38,432 nucleotides of DNA from CAZRUA01 sp964603125 (GTDB lineage Bacteria > Bacteroidota > Bacteroidia > B-17B0 > Aurantibacillaceae): NCBI GenBank assembly GCA_964603125.1, contig CAZRUA010000023.1, positions 1 to 38,432 of the forward strand, given 5' to 3'. How positions within the stretch are numbered: position 1 is the stretch's first letter; each line of letters opens with the position of its first letter. Below are positions 1 to 8,551 of the stretch, one piece after another. A program made the translations under genes and the position numbers. The notes beneath the pieces are model-generated. The model worked only from the letters and a program-made list of their open reading frames with translations, was not told where the DNA came from and searched no databases.

Positions 1-26
1 AATAAAGAGGATAAAATTGAAAGTAT

Positions 27-60
27 AAAAAAAGCTCGTAGGAAACTACGAGCTTTTTTT
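27..60. terminator. Bidirectional intrinsic terminator downstream of serS
   Basis: A perfect 8-bp stem (34-41 with 46-53) closes a GAAA loop and is flanked by seven A on the left and seven T on the right, so it can terminate in both directions. It lies 21 nt past the serS stop on the minus strand and faces whatever gene ends left of the window. Confidence 0.9.
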
Positions 61-81
61 GTTTGTGAGGTTTTATGATAA

Positions 82-1353
82 TTATATTTTATCAAATCCT
101 GTATAAGGTACTAATACCTTTGGTATGTTAATACCTTCTGCAGTTTGATTATTTTCTAATAAAGAAGCTACAATACGTGGTAAAGCTAAAGCACTACCAT
201 TTAAACTGTGTGCTAATTGAGTTTTCCCATCATTACCTTTAAAACGACATTTTAATCGATTGGTTTGGAATGTTTCAAAATTTGAAACTGAACTAACTTC
301 TAACCAACGTTTTTGTGCGGCGCTGTAAACTTCCATGTCGTAAGTTAAAGCCGATCCAAAACTCATATCACCTCCGCATAATTTTAATGTACGGAATTGT
401 AATCCTAATTCTTTTAATAGCCCTGCCACAAATTCGCGCATTTCTTCTAATATTTCGTAAGATTTGTCTGGGTGTGCAATTTGTACAATTTCAACTTTAT
501 CAAATTGGTGTAAGCGATTTAATCCACGAACATCTTTACCATAACTTCCCGCTTCTCTTCTAAAACATGGTGTGTAGCCACAATTTTTAATTGGTAATTC
601 ACTTTCTTTTAAAATTACATCACGGTAAATATTTGTTATAGGAACTTCCGCAGTTGGAATTAAGTATAATTTATCTTCGCCAACAAAATACATTTGTCCT
701 TCTTTATCAGGTAATTGGCCAGTTCCGTAACCACTATCTTCGTTTACTAAAATGGGTGGTTGAATTTCAAAATAACCCGCGGCAGTTGCTTTGTCTAAAA
801 AGTAATTAATTAAAGCTCTTTGCAAACGTGCGCCTTTCCCTTTGTAAACAGGGAATCCAGCTCCAGTAAGTTTTACGCCTAGTTCAAAATCAATTAAATT
901 ATATTTTGCACATAAGTCCCAGTGAGGTTGAGCACCATCGTATAATTTAGGTTCTGTGCCATGTTCAAAAACAACAGCATTATCTTCAGGAGTTTTTCCT
1001 AGCGGAACGCTTATATGTGGTGTGTTTGGCACTTGAACAAGCAATGCATGAATTTCATCTTCTTTTGATTTTAAAATTTCATCAAAAGCTTTTTCTTTTG
1101 TTTTTAATTCAGCAGTTTTACTTTTAGCTTGTTCAGCTTCTTCTTTTTTACCAGCTTTCATTAATTCGCCTACTTGCTTGGCAATTTGATTTGCTTCGGC
1201 TTTTAAAGTATCCGCATCATTTTGAGCCTTTCTGCGTTCAGCATCTAGCTCAATTACTTTGTTGATAATAGTTTCGGCCTGAGCAAAATTTTTAATGCTC
1301 AAGCGCTTTAAAACTTCTTCCTTGTTCTCGCGAATAAAATTTAATTGTAACAT
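82..1353 (-). CDS. serS: Seryl-tRNA synthetase
   Basis: Charges tRNA-Ser with serine in the cytoplasm (class II aminoacyl-tRNA synthetase). The 423-residue protein has the usual length. Residues about 28-105 form the charged helical tRNA-binding arm. The catalytic core follows, with the TAEVP serine-site motif at 234-238, motif 2 from FRREAGSYGKD (264-274) to about 288, and motif 3 around NGSALALPR (385-393). Motif 3 reads NGSALALPRI where many bacterial enzymes have NGSGLAVGRT, a mild variation. The start is ATG with an A-rich leader. The gene stands alone: a hairpin separates it from rpmA upstream, and a strong terminator follows it. Confidence 0.97.
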   Translation of the reverse strand: MLQLNFIRENKEEVLKRLSIKNFAQAETIINKVIELDAERRKAQNDADTLKAEANQIAKQVGELMKAGKKEEAEQAKSKTAELKTKEKAFDEILKSKEDEIHALLVQVPNTPHISVPLGKTPEDNAVVFEHGTEPKLYDGAQPHWDLCAKYNLIDFELGVKLTGAGFPVYKGKGARLQRALINYFLDKATAAGYFEIQPPILVNEDSGYGTGQLPDKEGQMYFVGEDKLYLIPTAEVPITNIYRDVILKESELPIKNCGYTPCFRREAGSYGKDVRGLNRLHQFDKVEIVQIAHPDKSYEILEEMREFVAGLLKELGLQFRTLKLCGGDMSFGSALTYDMEVYSAAQKRWLEVSSVSNFETFQTNRLKCRFKGNDGKTQLAHSLNGSALALPRIVASLLENNQTAEGINIPKVLVPYTGFDKI

Positions 1354-1373
1354 ATTTTTGTTATTGAATTGTT

Positions 1374-1401
1374 CAAACTAAAAATCCATTCTGCAAAGCA
1401 A
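1374..1401 (-). promoter_or_regulatory. Possible serS promoter
   Basis: On the minus strand TTG (1399-1401), a 17-nt spacer and TTAGTTTG (1374-1381) match the Bacteroidota consensus TTG-N17-23-TAnnTTTG with one mismatch in the -7 box. The -33 part lies in the loop of the rpmA terminator hairpin, so terminator and promoter would share bases. Confidence 0.4.
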
Positions 1402-1412
1402 AATGGATTTTT
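1380..1412. terminator. Hairpin terminator between rpmA and serS
   Basis: An 11-bp perfect stem (1380-1390 with 1402-1412) with an 11-nt loop. The stem ends in A/T runs, so on the minus strand it closes with T residues after rpmA. It fits as the end of the rplU-rpmA operon, 56 nt past the rpmA stop. Confidence 0.75.
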
Positions 1413-1467
1413 AAATGTATGAGTTGTAAGCAAACATAAGTTCGCTTATAAATTAGTATTGTTGTAA

Positions 1468-1779
1468 TTAAGCTGTTGCTTTAGCTTTTGCAGCTGCTTT
1501 AGTAGCTTTGTGCTTTGCTAATTGCTCTTCAGTTAAAACAGAAACGTAAGATTTATCGTCTCTTTTTTTCTTGAAAACAACCACACCATCAGTTAATGCA
1601 AACAAAGTGTGATCCTTACCAATACCAACATTTAAATCTGGGTGGTGCTTTGTACCACGTTGACGTACGATAATGTTACCAGCTATAGCAGCTTGACCGC
1701 TGTAGATTTTAACACCTAAACGCTTACTGTGCGATTCACGACCGTTTTTAGTACTACCGGCTCCTTTTTTATGTGCCAT
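1468..1779 (-). CDS. rpmA: 50S ribosomal protein L27
   Basis: Large-subunit ribosomal protein whose N-terminus reaches toward the peptidyl-transferase centre. The protein begins MAHKKGAGSTKNGR, so it has the mature L27 start directly and lacks the cleavable N-terminal extension found in many Firmicutes. The conserved core RQRGTKHHPDLNVGIGKDHT is present. At 103 residues it is slightly longer than the usual 85-90 because of an Ala/Lys-rich tail (KATKAAAKAKATA). It lies 43 nt downstream of rplU in the classic rplU-rpmA operon. Confidence 0.97.
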   Translation of the reverse strand: MAHKKGAGSTKNGRESHSKRLGVKIYSGQAAIAGNIIVRQRGTKHHPDLNVGIGKDHTLFALTDGVVVFKKKRDDKSYVSVLTEEQLAKHKATKAAAKAKATA

Positions 1780-1822
1780 TTTTTATTTATTTAGTGTTTG
1801 TAATGAAACAAACAGGTTAATA

Positions 1823-2311
1823 TTATTTTACTGTTTTTTTAGCAGCAGCTTTTTTAGCTGGAGCTTTTTTAGCAGCAGCTTTCTTAGCTGGAGCTTTTTT
1901 TACTTCTGCTACTGGAGCAGCAACTTCTACTTTTTTTACAGTTTCAATGTGGCTGAATACTGTTTTTTTAGCAGCAAGTTTATCTTTTAATGAATCACCT
2001 TTAGCTAACACACCTTGAATTAATAATTGTGTGTAATCTTGACGGTGACCATTTAATTTTTGATATCCTTTTCTTCTCTTCTTTTTGAAGATTAAAACTT
2101 TATCACCTCTAAGGTGTTCTAATACTGTTGCGGCAACTTTAGCGCCATCAACTTTAGGTGTTCCTACTGAAATTTTACCTGCATTGTCTAATAACAATAC
2201 ATTGTCAAATTCAACATCTGCACCTTCTTTAGCATCTAGGCGGTGAACTAGAACTTTCGCTCCACGTTCCACTTTAAATTGTTGCCCTGCTATTTCTACA
2301 ATTGCGTACAT
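1823..2311 (-). CDS. rplU: 50S ribosomal protein L21 with a basic C-terminal tail
   Basis: Binds 23S rRNA in the large subunit. Residues 1-103 are the standard L21 fold, starting MYAIVEIAGQQFKV and including the KKKRRKGYQKLNGHRQDYT segment at the end of the core. About 60 further residues follow, ending in a low-complexity tail of KKAPAKKAAAKK units reminiscent of histone-H1-like tails. Total length is 162 against about 103 for E. coli L21. Similar tails occur in other Bacteroidota L21 proteins, so I read this as a lineage feature rather than an assembly error. First gene of the rplU-rpmA operon. Confidence 0.96.
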   Translation of the reverse strand: MYAIVEIAGQQFKVERGAKVLVHRLDAKEGADVEFDNVLLLDNAGKISVGTPKVDGAKVAATVLEHLRGDKVLIFKKKRRKGYQKLNGHRQDYTQLLIQGVLAKGDSLKDKLAAKKTVFSHIETVKKVEVAAPVAEVKKAPAKKAAAKKAPAKKAAAKKTVK

Positions 2312-2348
2312 TTTGAATACTTTTATTTGTTAATAATTTTAAGGACGG

Positions 2349-2378
2349 CAAAGATACAACTTTTTTCTTATCCACAAA
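2349..2378 (-). promoter_or_regulatory. rplU-rpmA promoter
   Basis: On the minus strand TTTG (2375-2378), an 18-nt spacer and TATCTTTG (2349-2356) match the Bacteroidota housekeeping consensus TTTG/TTG-N17-23-TAnnTTTG exactly. Transcription should start near 2343, giving a leader of about 30 nt before the rplU ATG. The -33 element lies just past the stop codon of the EamA gene (2380). Confidence 0.85.
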
Positions 2379-2379
2379 A

Positions 2380-3255
2380 TCAAACTTTACTTTTGTTTAC
2401 AAGCCAAATTCCTCCTAAGATAATGGCAACAGCCATAATTTGCCATGTATTTATGTCGTCTCCTAGTAAAAAATGCCCGTAAATAATGGCAAAGAAGGGG
2501 ATAAGGTAGGTGCAAGATGAAGCAAAAACTGAGCCTGCCATTTTTATAAGTTCATTAAATAAAATTACGCTAATTGCCGAACCAACAATTGCCAGTATAG
2601 CAATGTAACTCAATGAATTATAGGTATTTGGATTGGTTTGTATTCGAGTAAAAACATCAGTTGTACATAAATAAACAAAACAAATTGGTCCGCTAATGGT
2701 AAATGCCCATACGGTAGCTTTGGTGGAATTTAAATCTCCTAAAAACTTCCGGATACTATTTACACTAACAGCATAGCATAAAGTAGCTAAAATGACTAAA
2801 AAACAACCCCAATAAGCGCTTTCTTTATTATCCGACGGCGAAACCCAAATAAGGAATATGGCTCCAAGAAAACCAATTAATATTCCTAAAACTTGATAAA
2901 GATGGGTTTTAACTTTAAAAATGAAAACACCTATTAAAATGGTGAATAAGGGCGTTAAAGAGTTAAGCATCCCTGCCATTGAACTATTTATTGCGGTTTC
3001 GGCTTTGGTAAACAAAAATGCGGGTATAAAGTTGCCAAAAAGGCTCATCATTAAAATCCCAAGCCAATATTTCTTAAAATCTATTTTGTAATGCTTGATA
3101 AGCAAAGGAGCTAAAAATAAAAAAGCAATAAAGATTCTTAAAGCTGCAACTTGTTCGCTGGTAAAGACTTCCATGCCTTTAACCATCAGGAAGAAAGATC
3201 CCCCCCAAATTATTGCTAAAAGCAACAATAAAAACCATTTAATATATTGGCGCAT
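2380..3255 (-). CDS. EamA/DMT-family transporter
   Basis: Predicted inner-membrane drug/metabolite transporter, 291 residues. About ten hydrophobic segments are visible, arranged as two five-helix EamA halves. The N-terminal AIIWGGSFFLMVKGM is the typical first-helix signature, and the second half begins around SAYWGCFLVILATLCYAVSVN. The substrate cannot be inferred; relatives export amino acids, nucleobases or other metabolites. It starts with ATG and is divergent from the inorganic-carbon operon, with 84 nt between start codons. Its stop codon abuts the rplU promoter. Confidence 0.9.
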   Translation of the reverse strand: MRQYIKWFLLLLLAIIWGGSFFLMVKGMEVFTSEQVAALRIFIAFLFLAPLLIKHYKIDFKKYWLGILMMSLFGNFIPAFLFTKAETAINSSMAGMLNSLTPLFTILIGVFIFKVKTHLYQVLGILIGFLGAIFLIWVSPSDNKESAYWGCFLVILATLCYAVSVNSIRKFLGDLNSTKATVWAFTISGPICFVYLCTTDVFTRIQTNPNTYNSLSYIAILAIVGSAISVILFNELIKMAGSVFASSCTYLIPFFAIIYGHFLLGDDINTWQIMAVAIILGGIWLVNKSKV

Positions 3256-3305
3256 GAAATGTTTGTTAAATAAAGCCTGTAAAAGTAAGCAAAGGGTTTT
3301 AATAC

Positions 3306-3335
3306 TTGCTTTGTTTTATGAATTTAGTATATTTG
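3306..3335 (+). promoter_or_regulatory. Promoter of the inorganic-carbon operon
   Basis: TTG (3306-3308), a 19-nt spacer and TATATTTG (3328-3335) match the Bacteroidota promoter consensus without mismatch. The -7 box ends 4 nt before the GTG start at 3340, so the first transcribed base would be at or next to the start codon. No equally good box precedes the later genes of the operon, so this is the likely promoter for all five. Confidence 0.75.
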
Positions 3336-3339
3336 TGAG

Positions 3340-3690
3340 GTGAAACAAAGCCTTAAATTATATTTTCTTCTAATTGTGGTGTCATCTTTTTTGGTCTTTT
3401 CCAAAGAAATTACAGTTTCAATTAAAAAGGCTATTAAAACCGAAAAAAGTTCGGCAAAACAGGATAAGTCAAATGACTCAGACGATAATTTAGCTGAGGA
3501 AGAGGATTTAAGTGAGGAAGAATCATCTAAAGAGGAAAAGGATGAAAAAACAGAAGATTCTAAGTTTCATGATTTTTATGTTTTTGAATTACCAGTACAG
3601 CATTATTCTTTAATTCAACATTACTTTAAATATACAATAAATCACACAAACCCTCATATACCTGTTGAGGTTAAGCCACCCTTGGTGTAA
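3340..3690 (+). CDS. Small secreted acidic protein, first gene of the carbon operon
   Basis: Unrecognised protein of 116 residues. Residues 1-21 form a signal peptide (KQSLKLYFLLIVVSSFLVFS) without a lipobox Cys. Residues about 37-72 are strongly acidic and low in complexity (runs such as EEEDLSEEESSKEEKDEK). The last 45 residues are His- and Tyr-rich (FHDF, QHY, QHYF, NHTNPH) and end in a Pro-rich tail. It starts with GTG: an in-frame stop at 3325 leaves no ATG upstream, and the signal peptide begins here. It sits 48 nt before the SulP gene, so it is probably co-transcribed. Periplasmic or surface location is inferred. A metal- or carbonate-handling role is only a guess. Confidence 0.7.
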   Translation: MKQSLKLYFLLIVVSSFLVFSKEITVSIKKAIKTEKSSAKQDKSNDSDDNLAEEEDLSEEESSKEEKDEKTEDSKFHDFYVFELPVQHYSLIQHYFKYTINHTNPHIPVEVKPPLV

Positions 3691-3738
3691 TTAATTATTT
3701 AGAAATTCAATTCTTTTCAAACTAATTAATTAAAAAAA

Positions 3739-5289
3739 ATGTTTAAAAATATTAAAAATGACCTGCAGGCTGGGCTTGTTGTGTTTTTAGTGGCTATACC
3801 ACTTTGTTTGGGTATTGCCTTTTTGCAAAAGGCTCCATTAATATCAGGTATAATTAGCGGTGTTGTTGGCGGAACTGTTGTAGCATTCATCAGTAAATCC
3901 AAACTTTCAGTTTCAGGCCCCTCGGCAGCTTTAACTGGTACAGTTCTTTTTGTTATGACAAGTGTTGGAACCTTTGAAGGCTTTTTATTGGCGGTTTGCT
4001 TGGCAGGTTTAATTCAAATTACTTTAGGTGTAATTAAAGCAGGTTTTATTGGTCATTACATTCCTTCCGCCGTTGTTAAGGGTGAATTGGCAGCTGTTGG
4101 TATTATTTTGGTTTTTAAACAAATTCCGCATCTTTTTGGTGTAGATAAGGATGCTGAAGGAGATCAAAGCTTTGTGCAGGATGATGGTCGAAATTCGTTT
4201 ACCGAAATTTTGGAAGTATTTACTAATTTTAGTCCAGGAGTCTTAATCATTGGATTGATTTCTATTGGAATTATGATTTTATGGAATACTCCTTTTTGCA
4301 AGAAGAATAAAATTCTGTCACTAATTCCAGGTGCTTTAATTGTGGTTTTAATTGGAGCTTTAATAAACTACTTGTACAGTTTGTATTACCCAGCTTACTC
4401 AATTAAACCCGATCATCTAGTTAGTTTAAAGGATCCTTCTGAACCAAATTCAACCAGCATTTTGCAAACCTTAAAATTTGCTGATTTATCAGCACTACGA
4501 AACCCAAATGTATATATTGGAGGGTTATTAATAGCTGCCGTTTCAACAATTGAAACACTTTTGAATATAGAAGCCTTGGATAAAATTGATCCAGATAGCT
4601 CAATAACTCCAACAAATCGCGAATTAATCGCTCAAGGTGCTGGTAACTTGGTTGCGGGTATGATAGGTGGTATTCCTATGACCTCTGCTATTGTTAGAAG
4701 CTCCGCTAACGTTAATGCGGGTGGAAGGACAAAAATATCTGTAGTATTCCATGCCGTGTTATTTGTGATTTTGGTTTTAATTTTTCCTAAAATAATGGAA
4801 ATGATTCCGCTTACTTCATTAGCCGCAATTTTAATGTTTACTGGTTTTAAACTTACATCACCTTATATTTATAAGAATGTATTCCGTTTAGGTTCTGATC
4901 AGTTTTTACCTTTTATTACAACCATAGTAGTTATGTTATCAACTAATTTGTTAATTGGTGTAGGTTGCGGTATTTTTGTTAGCATTATATTTATTTTGAA
5001 GAATAACTTTAAAGCTCCGTTTAAATTAATTAATGAAGAAATTGATGGTAGAATGACTTATTTCATGAAATTGTCGCAAAATGTTCCATTCATTAATAAA
5101 GGTAAAATTTTAAACGTGCTTTTAAGTTTACCTAAAGGATCGAAAATTTATATTGATGGTGGTAGGGCAACTTTTATTGATAAAGATATTTTAGAAATAT
5201 TTTCGGAGTTTAAGAATAGAGCTAAAAAGAATGGTATTGACGTAGAAATGGAAGAATTGCAAGAGGTTGATATCTTGGCAAAACATTAA
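3739..5289 (+). CDS. SulP-family anion transporter, likely bicarbonate
   Basis: Inner-membrane SulP (SLC26-like) permease of 516 residues. It opens with NIKNDLQAGLVVFLVAIPLCLGIA, the SulP first-helix signature, followed by the VSGPSAALTGTV segment (about residues 57-69) that forms part of the anion site. A second motif, GGIPMTSAIVRSSANVNAGG, lies near 312-331. A short STAS-like cytoplasmic domain follows (about 435-516, around GKILNVLLSLPKGSKIYIDG). SulP includes sulfate permeases and the BicA-type bicarbonate transporters. The next gene is a carbonic anhydrase, 29 nt away, followed by dabAB, so bicarbonate is the best inferred substrate. SulP-carbonic anhydrase pairs are also known from marine flavobacteria. 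Confidence 0.9.
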   Translation: MFKNIKNDLQAGLVVFLVAIPLCLGIAFLQKAPLISGIISGVVGGTVVAFISKSKLSVSGPSAALTGTVLFVMTSVGTFEGFLLAVCLAGLIQITLGVIKAGFIGHYIPSAVVKGELAAVGIILVFKQIPHLFGVDKDAEGDQSFVQDDGRNSFTEILEVFTNFSPGVLIIGLISIGIMILWNTPFCKKNKILSLIPGALIVVLIGALINYLYSLYYPAYSIKPDHLVSLKDPSEPNSTSILQTLKFADLSALRNPNVYIGGLLIAAVSTIETLLNIEALDKIDPDSSITPTNRELIAQGAGNLVAGMIGGIPMTSAIVRSSANVNAGGRTKISVVFHAVLFVILVLIFPKIMEMIPLTSLAAILMFTGFKLTSPYIYKNVFRLGSDQFLPFITTIVVMLSTNLLIGVGCGIFVSIIFILKNNFKAPFKLINEEIDGRMTYFMKLSQNVPFINKGKILNVLLSLPKGSKIYIDGGRATFIDKDILEIFSEFKNRAKKNGIDVEMEELQEVDILAKH

Positions 5290-5318
5290 GTGAAAAAATA
5301 AAAAAATAAAATTTAGAA

Positions 5319-5954
5319 ATGAAAGATTCATATAAAAAATTATTAGAAGGGAATAGGAAGTTTTCTGAAGACATGAAGATTGAAGACCCAGAGTATTTTA
5401 AAAAATCAGCAATGGGTCAATCTCCAGAGTATTTGTGGATTGGCTGCAGTGATAGCCGTGTACCTGCAAATACAGTTACAGGAACTGAGTCTGGTGAAAT
5501 ATTTGTTCATAGGAACATTGCCAATTTAGTAGTACATACCGATTTGAACTTATTGAGTGTATTAGAGTATGCAGTTAATGTGTTAAAAGTAAAGCATATT
5601 ATTGTTTGCGGACATTATGGTTGTGGTGGTGTAAGAGCCTCTATAACTAATAATTATAATGGATATGTAGATAATTGGTTACGCAACATAAAGGAGGTAT
5701 ATTTGTTAAATTCATCCGAACTTGATGCAATTGAGGATGAAGATAAAAGAGCGGATAGATTGACAGAATTGAATGTAGTAACTCAAGTAAGAAATTTGGC
5801 TAAAACAAGCATTGTTCAAAAGGCATGGGCGGAACGCCCTCTTGAAATACATGGCTGGGTTTATGGTATAAATAACGGATTGATTACTGAATTAGGAACT
5901 GTTTATGATGAAGTTAAAGATTTAGAACCAATTTTTAGATTTAATTTTCAATAA
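5319..5954 (+). CDS. Beta-class carbonic anhydrase
   Basis: Interconverts CO2 and bicarbonate in the cytoplasm. The 211-residue protein carries the beta-class zinc site: C43 in CSDSR, with the D45-R47 dyad, plus H99 and C102 in CGHYGCGG. HRNIANLV near 64-71 and the C-terminal EIHGWVYGINNGLI segment are typical of bacterial beta enzymes. No signal peptide is present. It lies 29 nt after the SulP gene, so the pair likely balances the imported bicarbonate pool. A terminator-like hairpin separates it from dabA. Confidence 0.96.
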   Translation: MKDSYKKLLEGNRKFSEDMKIEDPEYFKKSAMGQSPEYLWIGCSDSRVPANTVTGTESGEIFVHRNIANLVVHTDLNLLSVLEYAVNVLKVKHIIVCGHYGCGGVRASITNNYNGYVDNWLRNIKEVYLLNSSELDAIEDEDKRADRLTELNVVTQVRNLAKTSIVQKAWAERPLEIHGWVYGINNGLITELGTVYDEVKDLEPIFRFNFQ

Positions 5955-5985
5955 TCGTTTAATTTTGTTTTAAGTTAAAAGTAAT

Positions 5986-6013
5986 AAGGGAGGAAACTTG
6001 ATTTCCTCTTTTT
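5986..6013 (+). terminator. Terminator or attenuator between the carbonic anhydrase gene and dabA
   Basis: A 7-bp perfect stem (5990-5996 with 6002-6008) around a 5-nt loop, followed by five T (6009-6013). G-U and A-U pairs can extend the foot to 5986. The start codon of dabA is 30 nt further on, and no TAnnTTTG box lies between. Partial read-through would give less dabAB than SulP/CA message. Confidence 0.6.
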
Positions 6014-6043
6014 ATTTCCACAGGATAAATCAATTTTTAGGAA

Positions 6044-8551
6044 ATGAATACAGAAGGACCTACAGAAATATTTAATGAACATAATGTTTTGCATAAACTT
6101 AAGCATTATTTGCCTACACAAGCGCCTTTAAAGGATTTTATCCATCATAACACTTTGCATGCATTTCAGAATGAAAAATTCCACAAAGGTCTTCATAAGG
6201 CATCAAAAATATTTGGCTATAAAACATATCTCAGGTTAGATGAATATAGAGGGCTGTATAAAGAGGGTAAAATAAGTCCAGATGCAATTAAGAATGCTAT
6301 CGCTAAAACTAAAGGTCCTGAAAACTTAATTGAATGGGAGAATATTCTTCATAACGAATTATTAGAGGTTAATATAAAGTCTAGAATAGGCAAGTTACGA
6401 GACGAATGGAAGAATGTTTTTAAGTTTAATGTTTCCAAGCAAGTTCATCCATTTCTGTTCAGATTTATAGGCAACTATATTGATCAAGGCATAGCAATTG
6501 ATAATTTTCCAGTTGAAGAGAAGGGGCTTTTAGAAACTATAAGAGAAATGGAACGCGTAAGTTCTGTTAAAATGTTTAAGAGCAAAAGAGTTAAAGATTT
6601 ACTTTTTAATGATGAATGCACGATACATAGATTGCTAAGTATCATAGTTGGAAGAGAGGATTTATTCGAGCAATACTTATTCGATCAGCAATTTGAACAT
6701 GCTGGGTGGAGCGGAATGGTTTGTTTTTTAGAAGAGAATCCAAACGCTTTAATAGCTAAAAGGAATTTGTCGTTAAGTGATTTTATTATTTTCGAGTTAT
6801 TATTGGAAATTGATGTATTGGATACAAGATTTGATGAGAATTGGGCGCCATTGTCACACAGAATATCTAATTTACCACTTAAACTATTTGAAGCAATTGC
6901 TCCTAGTAAATTATTCCAAACTCTGGAAATATGGCATAATGCAATGGAGTGGACCTATTATGATGCAGTACTTTCAGGAATAAGTAAGGGAAAAACTGCA
7001 GATCATTCAATTCATGAGAATAATTCATTCCAAGGAATTTTTTGTATCGATGATAGAGAGTGTTCTTTAAGGCGCTATATCGAAAGTATTGATAAAAAAA
7101 GCAAAACATTTGGTACTGCAGGTTTTTTTAATGTTGAATTTTATTTTCAACCCGAAGGAACTCAGTTTTACACTAAGCTTTGTCCAGCTCCTGTAACCCC
7201 TAAATTCTTAATTCGAGAAGTAAGTCATAAAGCTAAAGTTAAATCAAATGTTCATTTTTCAAAAAAAACACATGGCTTATTAGGAGGATGGTTTTTTTCT
7301 CAAACCATAGGTTTCTTTTCAGCCTTTAAGTTGTTTTTTAATATTTTCCGCCCGCGTGTTAGTGCTGCAATGAACTACTCTTTTCAGCACATGAATAAGG
7401 ATGCTGTATTGCAAATTGAAAAACAAAATTCGGAAACAACTCGTGAAGGGCTTCAAATTGGTTTTACAGTTGAGGAGATGGCGCTAAGAATGGAAGGCTT
7501 GCTTAAAAGTATCGGCTTAGTTAAAGATTTTGCTCCAATTGTTTATATTGTGGGTCATGGAGCTAGCAGCACCAACAATACTTACTATGCAGGTTACGAT
7601 TGTGGTGCTTGTTGCGGAAGACCAGGTTCGGTTAACGCCCGTGTTGCGGCATATATGGCTAATAATTTAGAAGTAAGAAAAATCTTAGCTTCAAGCGGAA
7701 TTAATATTCCTGATACAACACAATTTGTTGGTGCTTTACAAGATACCACTCGTGATGAAATGGAGTTTTATGACACAGATAATTTAAATGCTAGTAACAA
7801 GTTAATGCATGAAGCAAACATCTTAATTTTTAATCAGGCTTTAACGCTAAATGCAAAAGAAAGGTCACGAAGATTTATTATGATGAATAATAAAGTTAAT
7901 GCAAAGGACTTACATGAAAAGGTAAAGATTCGTTCGATGTCTTTATTCGAACCACGGCCCGAGTATAATCATGCAACAAATTCTCTTTGTATTGTTGGTA
8001 GGCGTAATGTAAGTGAGCATCTTTTCTTAGATAGACGTTCATTTTTAAATTCATTTGATTATAATGTTGATCCGGAAGGTAAGTATCTCTTAAATATATT
8101 GAAAGCGGTTGCGCCAGTTTGTGGTGGAATTAATTTGGAATACTTCTTTTCTCGTGTTGATAACCAACGTTTGGGTGCTGGCTCAAAGTTGCCTCATAAT
8201 GTTTTGGGTTTAATAGGTGTGGCCAATGGTGCTGATGGTGATTTAAGAACAGGACTTCCGCAACAAATGATTGAGATTCATGATCCACTTCGTTTAATGG
8301 TGATTGTTGAGCATTTCCCTGAAGTTATAAAAAGCGTTCTTATGCAAAGCGAACCTACTTACGAATGGTTTGTTAATGAATGGATTCATTTGATTGCAAT
8401 TCATCCTGATACACGTCAGTTTTATCATTTTGTAGATGGTGAATTTGTGCTGTATAATCCAATGCGTGAAGGAAAAGTAATAAGCGGTGATGATTTGATA
8501 AATCTTATCGAAACTGAATCAGGGAATATTGAACCAATAATTTTAAATTAA
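6044..8551 (+). CDS. dabA: DabA, catalytic subunit of the DAB inorganic-carbon accumulation complex
   Basis: Large cytoplasmic protein (835 residues) of the former DUF2309/UPF0753 family, a divergent beta-carbonic-anhydrase-like subunit that works with the membrane protein DabB to turn CO2 into trapped bicarbonate. The four zinc-site residues known from Halothiobacillus DabA (C351, D353, H524, C539) appear at matching spacing: C334 and D336 in FCIDDRE, H505 in VGHGAS, C520 in YDCGACCGRPG. The N-terminal DFIHHNTLHAF (31-41) is also a family hallmark. The TAA stop is followed directly by the dabB ATG, so the two are translationally coupled. Confidence 0.95.
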   Translation: MNTEGPTEIFNEHNVLHKLKHYLPTQAPLKDFIHHNTLHAFQNEKFHKGLHKASKIFGYKTYLRLDEYRGLYKEGKISPDAIKNAIAKTKGPENLIEWENILHNELLEVNIKSRIGKLRDEWKNVFKFNVSKQVHPFLFRFIGNYIDQGIAIDNFPVEEKGLLETIREMERVSSVKMFKSKRVKDLLFNDECTIHRLLSIIVGREDLFEQYLFDQQFEHAGWSGMVCFLEENPNALIAKRNLSLSDFIIFELLLEIDVLDTRFDENWAPLSHRISNLPLKLFEAIAPSKLFQTLEIWHNAMEWTYYDAVLSGISKGKTADHSIHENNSFQGIFCIDDRECSLRRYIESIDKKSKTFGTAGFFNVEFYFQPEGTQFYTKLCPAPVTPKFLIREVSHKAKVKSNVHFSKKTHGLLGGWFFSQTIGFFSAFKLFFNIFRPRVSAAMNYSFQHMNKDAVLQIEKQNSETTREGLQIGFTVEEMALRMEGLLKSIGLVKDFAPIVYIVGHGASSTNNTYYAGYDCGACCGRPGSVNARVAAYMANNLEVRKILASSGINIPDTTQFVGALQDTTRDEMEFYDTDNLNASNKLMHEANILIFNQALTLNAKERSRRFIMMNNKVNAKDLHEKVKIRSMSLFEPRPEYNHATNSLCIVGRRNVSEHLFLDRRSFLNSFDYNVDPEGKYLLNILKAVAPVCGGINLEYFFSRVDNQRLGAGSKLPHNVLGLIGVANGADGDLRTGLPQQMIEIHDPLRLMVIVEHFPEVIKSVLMQSEPTYEWFVNEWIHLIAIHPDTRQFYHFVDGEFVLYNPMREGKVISGDDLINLIETESGNIEPIILN

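Noticed and set aside
3691..3738. Inverted TTAATTA/TAATTAA before the SulP gene
   Set aside because: It is short and pure A/T, as expected by chance in this base composition.
3739..5289. Reading the SulP gene as a sulfate permease
   Set aside because: SulP membership alone does not fix the substrate; the carbonic anhydrase and dabAB neighbours favour bicarbonate, and no sulfate-metabolism gene is near.
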